Assembly (NCBI GenBank): GCA_002425705.1
Contig: DIMT01000031.1
Location: 7,066 to 34,754 of the forward strand
Direction: 5' to 3'
DNA: 27,689 nucleotides
DNA from: Firmicutes bacterium UBA5559
GTDB lineage: Bacteria > Bacillota > Clostridia > Peptostreptococcales > Anaerovoracaceae
How positions within the stretch are numbered: the stretch's first letter is position 1; every line of letters starts with the position of its first letter. Under the pieces are notes generated by a model. The model saw only the letters and a list, made by a program, of their open reading frames with translations. It did no database searches and had not been told where the DNA came from. Below, piece after piece: positions 8,419-15,387 of the stretch. Both the position numbers and the translations under genes were made by a program.

Positions 8419-9318
8419 CTATTCCTTATAACCAAAATTGGAAAGGGCAAAATCGCTGTCCCGCCAGTTTTCCCGAACCTTGACCCAAAGCTCCAAAAAG
8501 ACTTTGGTGCCCAGCAGGCCTTCGATTTCTTCCCTGGCTGCCTTGCCGATTCCCTTCAGTTTCTTTCCGTCCTTACCGATGATGATGCCCTTGTGGGATT
8601 TTTTCTCACAATGAATGACAGCACCGATCCGGGTCAGATTCTTTTCTTCCTTGTAGCTTTCAATCTCTATGGCGATGCCGTGGGGAACTTCTTCACTCAG
8701 GTACATCAGGGTTTTTTCCCGGATGATCTCACTGACGATGAACCGTTCCGGGTGGTCTGTTACCATATCTTCAGGGAAGTACTGGGGCCCTTCGGTCAGG
8801 ATTTCCGTAATTGAGCGAAGGATCCGGTCCACATTCTGACCGGAGATCGCTGAAGTCCCGAAAATCTGCTGAAAGACGCCGGTTGCTTCGTATTGTTCAT
8901 AAATCCGCTTGAACTTGTCCGGGTCCAGTTTATCCATCTTATTGATGATCAAAAACTTGGGCGTGTCCACATCCCGGAGCATCTCCAGGATGTACCGGTC
9001 TCCCGGTCCGGCGTCCAGCTCGTCGTCCACCAGAAACAGTACTACTTCCACTTCCCGGAAGGTATTGACTGCCATAGCGGTCATGGCCTCACCCAGCTTG
9101 TTTTTCGGTTTATGGATTCCGGGGGTGTCGATGAAAATCATCTGTACATCCTCTTCCTCCTTGGTCTGGGCGAAGCGGGTATAGATTCCCCGGATGCTGT
9201 TTCTTGTAGTCTGGGGCTTATCCGTGGTAATGGCGATCTTTTCGCCTAAAATGGCATTCAGAAGGGTGGATTTACCCACATTGGGCCTGCCGATAATCCC
9301 TACAAAACCTGATTTCAT
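8419..9318 (-). CDS. era: GTPase Era
   Basis: Essential GTPase that binds the 3' end of 16S rRNA and assists small-subunit maturation. The 299-residue protein has all G motifs: G1 GRPNVGKST at residues 10-18, G3 DTPGIHKP near 64, G4 NKMD near 126 and an SA-type G5. The C-terminal KH domain is seen in GIIIGKDGKKLKGIG near 244-258. Its ATG overlaps the cdd stop in an ATGA, with AAAGGAG upstream. YbeY, encoded two genes earlier, acts on the same 16S 3' end. Confidence 0.98.
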   Translation of the reverse strand: MKSGFVGIIGRPNVGKSTLLNAILGEKIAITTDKPQTTRNSIRGIYTRFAQTKEEEDVQMIFIDTPGIHKPKNKLGEAMTAMAVNTFREVEVVLFLVDDELDAGPGDRYILEMLRDVDTPKFLIINKMDKLDPDKFKRIYEQYEATGVFQQIFGTSAISGQNVDRILRSITEILTEGPQYFPEDMVTDHPERFIVSEIIREKTLMYLSEEVPHGIAIEIESYKEEKNLTRIGAVIHCEKKSHKGIIIGKDGKKLKGIGKAAREEIEGLLGTKVFLELWVKVRENWRDSDFALSNFGYKE

Positions 9319-9707
9319 AGTTCTCCTTTCTCCAGACGGAACCCATGGGGAAGCAGTTCCTTCAGGGTTGTGACCGTCAGATTATCTTCATCAGGACCAG
9401 CGATAACGGTAAGATCCTCACCGAATTCCAGCATAAACTGGCGGCAGATCCCGCAGGGCCAGGCAGTACCGTCGTTGCAGCATACCGCAATGGCTTCAAA
9501 GTCCCGCTCCCCTTCCGAAATGGCTTTCACAAAGGCGGTACGCTCCGCACAGATGGTAGCCCCCAGGGAGGAATTTTCCACATTGACACCGGTAATGACC
9601 CGGCCATCCCGGGTCAGCAGGGCCGCCCCAACAGTAAAGTTTGAAAAGGGCGCATATGCCTTGGGCATGGTTTCGACGGCTTTTCGGTATAATTCTTTCG
9701 GGTCCAT
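9315..9707 (-). CDS. cdd: Cytidine deaminase
   Basis: Deaminates cytidine and deoxycytidine to uridine and deoxyuridine for pyrimidine salvage. The 130-residue length is that of the tetrameric class. Zinc ligands and the catalytic base are visible: Cys53-Ala-Glu55 and PCGIC at 84-88, which supplies Cys85 and Cys88. The substrate-binding FSNFTVGAAL lies near the N terminus. It is seven bases from ybeY and overlaps era by four. The diacylglycerol kinase gene often found between ybeY and cdd in Firmicutes is absent. Confidence 0.97.
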   Translation of the reverse strand: MDPKELYRKAVETMPKAYAPFSNFTVGAALLTRDGRVITGVNVENSSLGATICAERTAFVKAISEGERDFEAIAVCCNDGTAWPCGICRQFMLEFGEDLTVIAGPDEDNLTVTTLKELLPHGFRLEKGEL

Positions 9708-9714
9708 GGCAAAC

Positions 9715-10167
9715 CTACCTTTCTATGCCCATCAGGGTCATGATTTTTTCTTCCTGTTCCCTCATGGCTTTCTTATCTTCTTCCTCCAGATGATCGTAGC
9801 CCATCAGATGGAAAATACTGTGAACGAACAGATAAACCAGTTCCCGCTCCGGGGAATGGCCGAACTCGTCAGCCTGAAGCAGGGCCTGTTCGGAACAGAT
9901 CACCACATCTCCAAGGCACAGGATTCCTTTTTTAGGCATCGCTTCCAGAGACTCATATTGGGGAAAGGACAGGACATCCGTTACACTGTCCACTTCCCGG
10001 AACTGCTGATTCAGCTCCCGGATCTCCTCCGGTCCGACAAAGGTGACACTGACCTCAATCCTTTCAGGATCCAGGCCCTGGGATTTCACCGCCAGACTGG
10101 CTGCTTCCCGGATTCGGTCGATGATGGACTGACCGGGCATGATCTCTTCACTGAACAGTAAATTCAT
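9715..10167 (-). CDS. ybeY: Endoribonuclease YbeY
   Basis: Metal-dependent endoribonuclease involved in 16S rRNA 3' maturation and ribosome quality control. The three zinc histidines of the H-x3-H-x5-H motif are His116, His120 and His126 in HSIFHLMGYDHLEEED. The 150-residue length is normal. The start has GAGGAG five bases upstream, and the gene follows phoH by 12 bases, the usual pairing. Confidence 0.97.
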   Translation of the reverse strand: MNLLFSEEIMPGQSIIDRIREAASLAVKSQGLDPERIEVSVTFVGPEEIRELNQQFREVDSVTDVLSFPQYESLEAMPKKGILCLGDVVICSEQALLQADEFGHSPERELVYLFVHSIFHLMGYDHLEEEDKKAMREQEEKIMTLMGIER

Positions 10168-10179
10168 AATGGCTCCTCT

Positions 10180-11148
10180 TTATTCTTCTTCCAACTCAGG
10201 ATAATCCTGATAATAACGGTCATAGGCGACGATGATCTTACGGACCAGTTCATGTCGGACCACATCCACCTCGGTCAGAAAACAGAAATCGATATCCTGA
10301 ACATTCTTTAAAACTTTGATGGCTTCGATTAACCCGGATTTCTTTCCCCGGGGCAGGTCGATCTGAGTGATATCTCCGTTGACTACGGCTCTGGAACCAA
10401 AACCCAGCCGGGTCAGAAACATCTTCATCTGCTCCCGGGTTGTATTTTGAGCCTCATCCAGGATAATAAAAGAATTGTCCAGGGTCCTTCCCCTCATATA
10501 GGCCAGGGGGACGATTTCGATGACTTCCTTTTCCTTGAGTCTCATGGCGGTTTCCCGGCCCAGGATATCATATAGGGCATCATAAATCGGGCGAAGATAG
10601 GGGTCCACTTTTTCCTGCAGGTCCCCCGGAAGAAATCCCAGCCGCTCTCCTGCTTCCACCGCCGGCCGGGCCAGGATGATCTTCTGAACCTCCTTGTTCT
10701 TGAAAGCATTGACTGCCATGGCTACTGCCAGATAAGTTTTCCCTGTACCCGCTGGTCCAATTCCGAAAACGATATCCTTGCTCCGGATGCTGTTGACATA
10801 ATCCTTCTGTCCGATGGTTTTTGGCTTCAGCGGCTTTCCTTTATGGGTAAAGCAGATGGTATCCCTGCTGAAATTGCTTTCCTTGTATGACAGCCCCTGA
10901 TTGACCAGATCGATGACATAGTTGACTTTCTGGGTATCCAGCCTATTTTCCGTCCGGATGATTCCCATCAGCTCCTGAAAGACCCGGTGGGCTTTTTCCG
11001 TGTTTTCGCCCCGGACGATCAGTTCGTTGTCCCGCTGGTTGATCGTAACCTGAAAAGCCTCACTGATGATTTTCAAGTATGCATCCAGGGTTCCGAAGAT
11101 TTCTCCCCGGTCAATATCCTCGTCGATTATGATTCTGATTTCTTCCAA
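10180..11148 (-). CDS. phoH: PhoH family P-loop ATPase (TTG start)
   Basis: Cytoplasmic PhoH-like ATPase, probably linked to RNA metabolism given its conserved neighbour ybeY; its exact reaction is not settled. It has Walker A GPAGTGKT at residues 131-138 and Walker B in SFIILDEAQN. The longest frame opens with ATG at 11187, but that ATG overlaps the -10 hexamer of the promoter and cannot be in the mRNA body. TTG at 11148 follows AGGAGG by five bases, which gives the 322-residue protein reported. It is the first gene of the eight-gene operon. Confidence 0.93.
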   Translation of the reverse strand: MEEIRIIIDEDIDRGEIFGTLDAYLKIISEAFQVTINQRDNELIVRGENTEKAHRVFQELMGIIRTENRLDTQKVNYVIDLVNQGLSYKESNFSRDTICFTHKGKPLKPKTIGQKDYVNSIRSKDIVFGIGPAGTGKTYLAVAMAVNAFKNKEVQKIILARPAVEAGERLGFLPGDLQEKVDPYLRPIYDALYDILGRETAMRLKEKEVIEIVPLAYMRGRTLDNSFIILDEAQNTTREQMKMFLTRLGFGSRAVVNGDITQIDLPRGKKSGLIEAIKVLKNVQDIDFCFLTEVDVVRHELVRKIIVAYDRYYQDYPELEEE

Positions 11149-11185
11149 ATTTACCTCCTGAATTTGATGATAAAGGTCTAGACCC

Positions 11186-11214
11186 ATTATATCCTGATTT
11201 CCCGTGAATTACAA
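11186..11214 (-). promoter_or_regulatory. Promoter of the phoH-ybeY-cdd-era-recO-DUF4342-glyS-ppdK operon
   Basis: Minus-strand TTGTAA (11209-11214, four of six to consensus), 17-base spacer and exact TATAAT (11186-11191). The -35 sits in the tail of the preceding yqeY terminator, so the two signals are fused in under 60 bases. Predicted leader is about 30 bases before the TTG start. Confidence 0.75.
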
Positions 11215-11240
11215 CAAAAGAGAGGGATTTCCCTCTCTTT
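11209..11240 (-). terminator. Rho-independent terminator after yqeY
   Basis: Minus-strand AAAGAGAGGG-AAAT-CCCTCTCTTT, a perfect ten-pair stem (11217-11240) followed by TGTTGTAA, so the T-run is formed mostly by the stem end and TTTTGTTG. It lies 20 bases after the yqeY stop and closes the rpsU-yqeY unit. Confidence 0.85.
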
Positions 11241-11260
11241 GATTCGTTGATTTATTTGGT

Positions 11261-11704
11261 CTACAAAAGACCTTCGATCGCCTTGCGGACATCACCGCCG
11301 TCTGCTTTTCCTTTAACCTTTGGCATCACGGCTCCCATGAGCTTGCCCATGTTCTGCTTTCCGCCTTCGATCCCCAGTTCCGCCATGACTTCTCTGACGA
11401 TTTTCTGGATTTCTTCTATGGTCATCTGCTCCGGCAGGTAGGCCATCAATATATCGATTTCTTTGTTGTAAGTTTCCAGAAGGTCCGTCCTGCCTGCTTT
11501 TTCAAAATCAGGTAGGGCATCTTTTCTCATCTTTACCTGTTTGGCAATTACACCCAAAACCGCCTCTTCATCCAACTCTGTTCTGGTATCGACCTCAACC
11601 TGTTTGATTGCGGCCCGAATCAGATTAACGGTGGTCTTGCGGATTTCATCTCTGGCCTTCATGGCTTCCTTGAAATCCTCTGATAATTTTTCTTTTAAGG
11701 TCAA
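11261..11704 (-). CDS. yqeY: GatB/YqeY domain protein (TTG start)
   Basis: 147-residue free-standing YqeY protein related to the C-terminal tRNA-binding domain of GatB; its cellular role is not established. The family signatures are the LKEKLSEDFKEAMKARDE start, YLPEQMTIEEI in the middle and the QNMGKLMGAVMPKVKGKADG region near the C terminus. The start codon is TTG at 11704, preceded by GAGGTG. It follows rpsU by 32 bases and shares its transcript, the standard arrangement in Firmicutes. Confidence 0.95.
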   Translation of the reverse strand: MTLKEKLSEDFKEAMKARDEIRKTTVNLIRAAIKQVEVDTRTELDEEAVLGVIAKQVKMRKDALPDFEKAGRTDLLETYNKEIDILMAYLPEQMTIEEIQKIVREVMAELGIEGGKQNMGKLMGAVMPKVKGKADGGDVRKAIEGLL

Positions 11705-11736
11705 TTAAAACACCTCAATTTCAACTGGTATCTAAT

Positions 11737-11916
11737 TTAGAACTTTTTAGCCTTTTTTCTTGCGGCTTCTGACTTTTTCTTTCTCTTCACGCTGGGTTTT
11801 TCATAGTGTTCTCTTTTTCGGAGTTCTGACATTACGCCATCTCTCGCACAAGAACGCTTGAATCTCTTCAACGCGCTTTCCAAGCTTTCGTTTTCTCTTA
11901 CCACTACTTGTGCCAT
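11737..11916 (-). CDS. rpsU: 30S ribosomal protein S21
   Basis: A 59-residue small-subunit protein read directly from the sequence: it begins MAQVVVRENESLESALKRF and ends in a very basic tail rich in Lys and Arg (KRKKKSEAARKKAKKF). S21 binds near the 16S 3' end and helps mRNA recruitment. The start has AGGAGG with good spacing and an individual promoter lies upstream (11991-12019). The leader of about 70 bases shows no obvious attenuator. Confidence 0.97.
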   Translation of the reverse strand: MAQVVVRENESLESALKRFKRSCARDGVMSELRKREHYEKPSVKRKKKSEAARKKAKKF

Positions 11917-11990
11917 GTATCCAATTCACCTCCTGCCCTATCTGGAAATCACTTAGATGCTTTCAAAACGGCTCAACCTACAACAGTGGT

Positions 11991-12019
11991 ATTATACTAT
12001 TTATTTCAGGTGGAATCAA
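11991..12019 (-). promoter_or_regulatory. Promoter of rpsU-yqeY
   Basis: Minus-strand TTGATT (12014-12019), 17-base spacer and exact TATAAT (11991-11996). It lies in the 147-base gap between the HIT gene stop and rpsU. Confidence 0.75.
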
Positions 12020-12063
12020 GAAATATTTAAGGATTCCTTCAATTTATTTGATTCGGTCGGTTA

Positions 12064-12405
12064 TCAGCCTGGAGGCCAGGTCATTTTTCGCTTTCCAAGC
12101 AAGTGGAAATGAAGGTGATGAACGGTCTGCATGCCGTCTTCCCCGCAGTTGTTGACCAGCCGGTAACCGTTGACCAGTTCCAGCTCTTTGGCAATATCGG
12201 GAACCTTGTACATCAGGTAACCCAGAAGTGCCTGATCTTCCTGGGTCATGTTATCCAGGGAGGCGATATGTTTTTTCGGAACGATCAGCACGTGGACCGG
12301 CGCCTGGGGTTCCAGGTCCCGGAATGCCAGGATCTGATCATCTTCGTACACGATGTCGGACGGAATCTCTTTGTTGGCGATCATGCAGAATATACATTTT
12401 GGCAT
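12064..12405 (-). CDS. HIT family protein (histidine triad, Hint-like)
   Basis: 113-residue nucleotide-binding hydrolase of the HINT branch, usually acting on purine nucleoside phosphoramidates or adenylates. The triad HHLHFHLLG is near residues 96-104 and the helix-strand HVLIVPKKH near 38-46. The N-terminal CIFCMIANKEIPS with two cysteines is common in the group. The start has GAGGAG at eight bases and is three bases after the preceding small gene. No strong terminator follows. Confidence 0.95.
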   Translation of the reverse strand: MPKCIFCMIANKEIPSDIVYEDDQILAFRDLEPQAPVHVLIVPKKHIASLDNMTQEDQALLGYLMYKVPDIAKELELVNGYRLVNNCGEDGMQTVHHLHFHLLGKRKMTWPPG

Positions 12406-12408
12406 AGT

Positions 12409-12579
12409 TTATTCTCCTCTACTCTTATTCAATTCCTTCAGCGAACAGCTTCCCCCGAAACAGCCCTCTCCCTGCTGGATACCGGAACTCTCCGCCCAGC
12501 TGTAACCGGCAAAGATCAATCCGGCCCCTCCCAGCAGAACGGCGGCAATGATGGCATAGCCTGCCAGCAACTTTCTCAT
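12409..12579 (-). CDS. Small single-pass membrane protein with two cysteines, unknown
   Basis: A 56-residue protein not recognised as a named family. Residues 1-4 are basic (MRKL), residues 5-26 form one hydrophobic helix (AGYAIIAAVLLGGAGLIFAG) and the tail carries GCFGGSCSLKELNKSRGE, with two cysteines four apart. It is probably anchored with the short Cys tail outside or at the surface. A longer frame opens at 12612 but would overlap the mtaB end; ATG at 12579 has AAGGGGGG upstream and a 14-base gap to mtaB, so I prefer it. The tight spacing on both sides and a strong ribosome binding site support real translation. It resembles, only loosely, Cys-rich small proteins found near FeoB. Confidence 0.7.
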   Translation of the reverse strand: MRKLLAGYAIIAAVLLGGAGLIFAGYSWAESSGIQQGEGCFGGSCSLKELNKSRGE

Positions 12580-12593
12580 CCCGAATCCCCCCT

Positions 12594-13898
12594 TTACGAT
12601 ATTAAAGAACATTTTACCCCGTCTTTGTATGGAGTAATCACCCGGACCCGGAGGAATTTATTGAGCTGGTCTTCCTCCCCTCCTTCGATATAGGCCTTGA
12701 CATAGTTGTCCGTATAACCCGTCAGAAAGGAACCTTCTTTTTCTTCCGTCAGGACGATCCGTTCTTCTCCGGTCATCCCCTGAAAAAATTCCTGGGCAGC
12801 CCGGTTTCCTTCTTCAATGAGCCGGCTGGTCCGCCCGCTTTTAACTTCAGAAGCCACTTGTCCATCCATATCCCAGGCTTTGGTCCCTTGCCTTCTGGAA
12901 TAGCCAAAGGCATGAACCCGGCAGAATCCGGATTTTTCGATCAAATCCAGGCTGTCTGCAAAGTCCCTTTCTGTCTCTCCGGGGAACCCGGCAATGATAT
13001 CGGTGGATATCCCATAATGGGGATCGAAATCCCGGAGCATCCGGACGATGTCCAGGTATTCCTCCCTGGTATAGTTCCGGTTCATTCCCTTCAGGATCCG
13101 GTTGCTCCCGCTCTGGGCCGATAAATGGAGGTGATGGCAAAGCTTGTCGTAGGCAAACAAACGCCGGACATATTCTTTATTGACCACCGTTGGCTCTAAC
13201 GAACTGAGACGGATCCGAAAATCCCCGGGCAGTTCATTGAGCCGGCCCACGACCAGCTCAACGCCGGAGGTCTCCTCTTTTTCCATTCCGTACAGGGCGG
13301 TATTGATTCCGGTCAGTACTAATTCCTTAAATCCTTTTTCAATGAGATTTTTGGCTTCTTCCAGAATTTCATCCAGCCCCCGGCTGCGGACGAGACCACG
13401 GGCATAGGGGATGATGCAGTAGGAACAGAACCGGTTGCACCCTTCCTGAATTTTGATAAAAGCCCGGGTCTTACTGTCCATGGAGGTGATGACTCCGGTC
13501 TCTTCATATTCCGTCAGCTGATCGTAATCCAGGACATGAACGGCGGAGCCTTCCCGGCTGCCCAGTTTTTCTTCCACGTAGCGGATCAGGTTTCCCTTTT
13601 CGTTGGTGCCGGCTACCAGATCCACCTCCGGAATAGCAGCCACTTCCTCCGGACTGATCTGGGCGTAGCAGCCGGTAACCGCAATCAGCCCTTCCGGGTT
13701 GACCTTCTTCATCCGGCGAATATATTGTCGGGACTTGCGATCCGCCAGGCTGGTGACCGTGCAGGTGTTGATTACATAAATATCCGCATAATCCTTCTCA
13801 TCTACCACCTGGTACCCCCGGGCAGAAAACTGTTCTTTCAGGGCTTCCGTCTCATATTGATTAACCTTACAGCCCAGGGTATGAAAGGCGATTTTCAT
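12594..13898 (-). CDS. mtaB: tRNA (N6-threonylcarbamoyladenosine(37)-C2)-methylthiotransferase MtaB
   Basis: Radical SAM enzyme converting t6A37 to ms2t6A37 in tRNAs that read ANN codons. The N-terminal UPF0004 domain has cluster cysteines at about 10, 46 and 77 (LGCKVNQYE, NTCTVT, TGCYAQ). The radical SAM motif CNRFCSYC supplies Cys154, Cys158 and Cys161. The C-terminal part, with LTGYTDNYVKAY, is a TRAM RNA-binding domain. The length of 434 is normal. The start is eight bases after the SPFH gene with CAGGAG upstream. mtaB near prmA/rsmE and rpsU is typical of Clostridia. Confidence 0.95.
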   Translation of the reverse strand: MKIAFHTLGCKVNQYETEALKEQFSARGYQVVDEKDYADIYVINTCTVTSLADRKSRQYIRRMKKVNPEGLIAVTGCYAQISPEEVAAIPEVDLVAGTNEKGNLIRYVEEKLGSREGSAVHVLDYDQLTEYEETGVITSMDSKTRAFIKIQEGCNRFCSYCIIPYARGLVRSRGLDEILEEAKNLIEKGFKELVLTGINTALYGMEKEETSGVELVVGRLNELPGDFRIRLSSLEPTVVNKEYVRRLFAYDKLCHHLHLSAQSGSNRILKGMNRNYTREEYLDIVRMLRDFDPHYGISTDIIAGFPGETERDFADSLDLIEKSGFCRVHAFGYSRRQGTKAWDMDGQVASEVKSGRTSRLIEEGNRAAQEFFQGMTGEERIVLTEEKEGSFLTGYTDNYVKAYIEGGEEDQLNKFLRVRVITPYKDGVKCSLIS

Positions 13899-13906
13899 TT
13901 TTTCGA

Positions 13907-14815
13907 TTACTCCTGTTGATTCTTTAATACTTCGGAAATACCGGTAGCCAGTCCGGCCAGCCCCTGGATCTCCGATGGAATGATGATTTTAGTAGCTTTT
14001 CCGTCGGCTGCTTTGACAAAAGCATCCAGGCTCTTCAGGGCCAGGATCTTCTGGGTGGGATCTGATTCATTGAGCATCCGGATTCCGTCAGCAGTAGCCT
14101 GCTGCACCAGTCGAATCGCTTCCGACTGGCCTTCTGCCTGACGGATGGCGCTCTGCTTTTGTCCTTCTGCTTCCAGAATGACTGCTTCTTTCTGACCTTC
14201 TGCAACCAAAATAGCCGACCGTTTCTCTCCCTCTGCCCGGATGATGGCTTCCCGTCGTTCCCGTTCTGCCCGCATCTGCTTTTCCATGGCGACTTGAATG
14301 TCTCTGGGGGGCAGAATATTTTTAACTTCAACCCGATTGATCTTGATGCCCCAGGGGTCGGTGGCTTCATCCAGGACGATCCGAATCTTGGTATTGATGA
14401 TTTCCCGGCCGGTCAAAGTGCTGTCCAGCTCCAGGTCTCCGATGATATTTCTCAGGGTGGTAGCCGTCAGATTTTCAATGGCTGATAAGGGCATCTCCAC
14501 CCCATAGGTAAATAATTTAGGATCGGTGATCTGATAGTAGATGACCGTATCGATTTCCATGGTAACGTTATCCCGGGTGATGACCGGCTGAGGCGGGAAA
14601 TCCAGTACGTGCTCCTTCAGGCTCACTTTTCTCGAAATCTTATCAATAACGGGAATTTTAAAATGGAGTCCCACATTCCAGGTTTCATTATAGGCACCAA
14701 GTCTTTCGATTACATAGGCGTGGGCCTGGGGTACGATTCTTATATTGGTGGCAATCAAGGACACCACCAGTACAACGATGAGTAATACGGGTAAACTTGA
14801 TAATATAAATGACAT
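13907..14815 (-). CDS. SPFH/Band 7 (stomatin/QmcA-like) membrane protein
   Basis: 302-residue membrane scaffold protein. One N-terminal helix (about residues 3-23, ILSSLPVLLIVVLVVSLIA) is followed by the SPFH domain (VPQAHAYVIERLGAYNETWN to about 200) and a Glu/Ala-rich coiled coil with repeated AEGQK units near 210-250. Such proteins form large membrane microdomain oligomers. The open frame extends to 14938, but those extra 41 residues overlap nfeD; ATG at 14815 has GGAAGG five bases upstream and starts one base after the nfeD stop. The nfeD-stomatin pair is a conserved functional unit. Confidence 0.94.
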   Translation of the reverse strand: MSFILSSLPVLLIVVLVVSLIATNIRIVPQAHAYVIERLGAYNETWNVGLHFKIPVIDKISRKVSLKEHVLDFPPQPVITRDNVTMEIDTVIYYQITDPKLFTYGVEMPLSAIENLTATTLRNIIGDLELDSTLTGREIINTKIRIVLDEATDPWGIKINRVEVKNILPPRDIQVAMEKQMRAERERREAIIRAEGEKRSAILVAEGQKEAVILEAEGQKQSAIRQAEGQSEAIRLVQQATADGIRMLNESDPTQKILALKSLDAFVKAADGKATKIIIPSEIQGLAGLATGISEVLKNQQE

Positions 14816-14816
14816 A

Positions 14817-15263
14817 TTAACCTTCCTCTCTCTGAAGCAGCAAACGCACTCCCTCGATCCGAACGATAACGGCTTCTTCTCCAACTTCAAAAGCTTCTTT
14901 TCGATCTGCAGCTTCACAAGCCCATTCCTGGCCTCCAACCCGGCCCCGGCCGGCCTGTCCCGGTCCGAATCCTTCCAGGATCACCACCCGCTGTCCCACC
15001 AGGGACTCCACGTTGGTTTTGTGTTTCCCGATCTTCAGGTATTTTTCAGCAACCGGTCTGGTAAAATACAGCAGAAGGACGGATATGACAAAGAACAGGA
15101 TGATCTGCAAGGGGACTCCTGCTCCCAGTATGGCCGCCACAGCTGCTGCCAGAGCTCCCAGGGCAAACCAAATGGTCAGGATTCCCAGGGTAGCCACCTC
15201 GATAATCCCGAAAACAACCGCTATGATGATCCACAAGATTGCCGGTGATAATTCAAATCCCAC
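14817..15263 (-). CDS. NfeD family membrane protein, short form (GTG start)
   Basis: 148 residues with three to four hydrophobic helices between 7 and 68 and a soluble C-terminal OB fold (VGQRVVILEGFGPGQAGRG to VRIEGVRLLL). Short NfeD proteins partner the adjacent SPFH protein in membrane microdomains; the protease domain of long NfeD is absent, as expected. The start is GTG at 15263 with GGGAGG upstream. It heads the nfeD-SPFH-mtaB-small protein-HIT run, in which all gaps are short. Confidence 0.92.
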   Translation of the reverse strand: MGFELSPAILWIIIAVVFGIIEVATLGILTIWFALGALAAAVAAILGAGVPLQIILFFVISVLLLYFTRPVAEKYLKIGKHKTNVESLVGQRVVILEGFGPGQAGRGRVGGQEWACEAADRKEAFEVGEEAVIVRIEGVRLLLQREEG

Positions 15264-15387
15264 AATAATCGACCTCCCTTTCTTTTTTACTATGATATCA
15301 TATTTACCCTTTCCTTAGCCATTAAATAAGTGTAAAATGATTTTGTATGAAAAAAATGTAAAAAATTCAACTCGGAGGTTACAATAT
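15264..15387. promoter_or_regulatory. Divergent intergenic region between nfeD and asnB
   Basis: 124 bases that must hold promoters for both directions. A 12-base palindrome TATGATATCATA (15291-15302) gives a TATGAT -10-like hexamer on each strand. On the plus strand TAAAAT (15333-15338) is another candidate -10. No convincing -35 is present for any of them, so exact promoters are uncertain. Confidence 0.4.

Noticed and set aside
12012..12037. GGAATC...GATTCC inverted repeat after the HIT gene as a terminator
   Set aside because: Only six pairs with a 14-base loop and no T-run; it overlaps the rpsU -35 and looks like chance.
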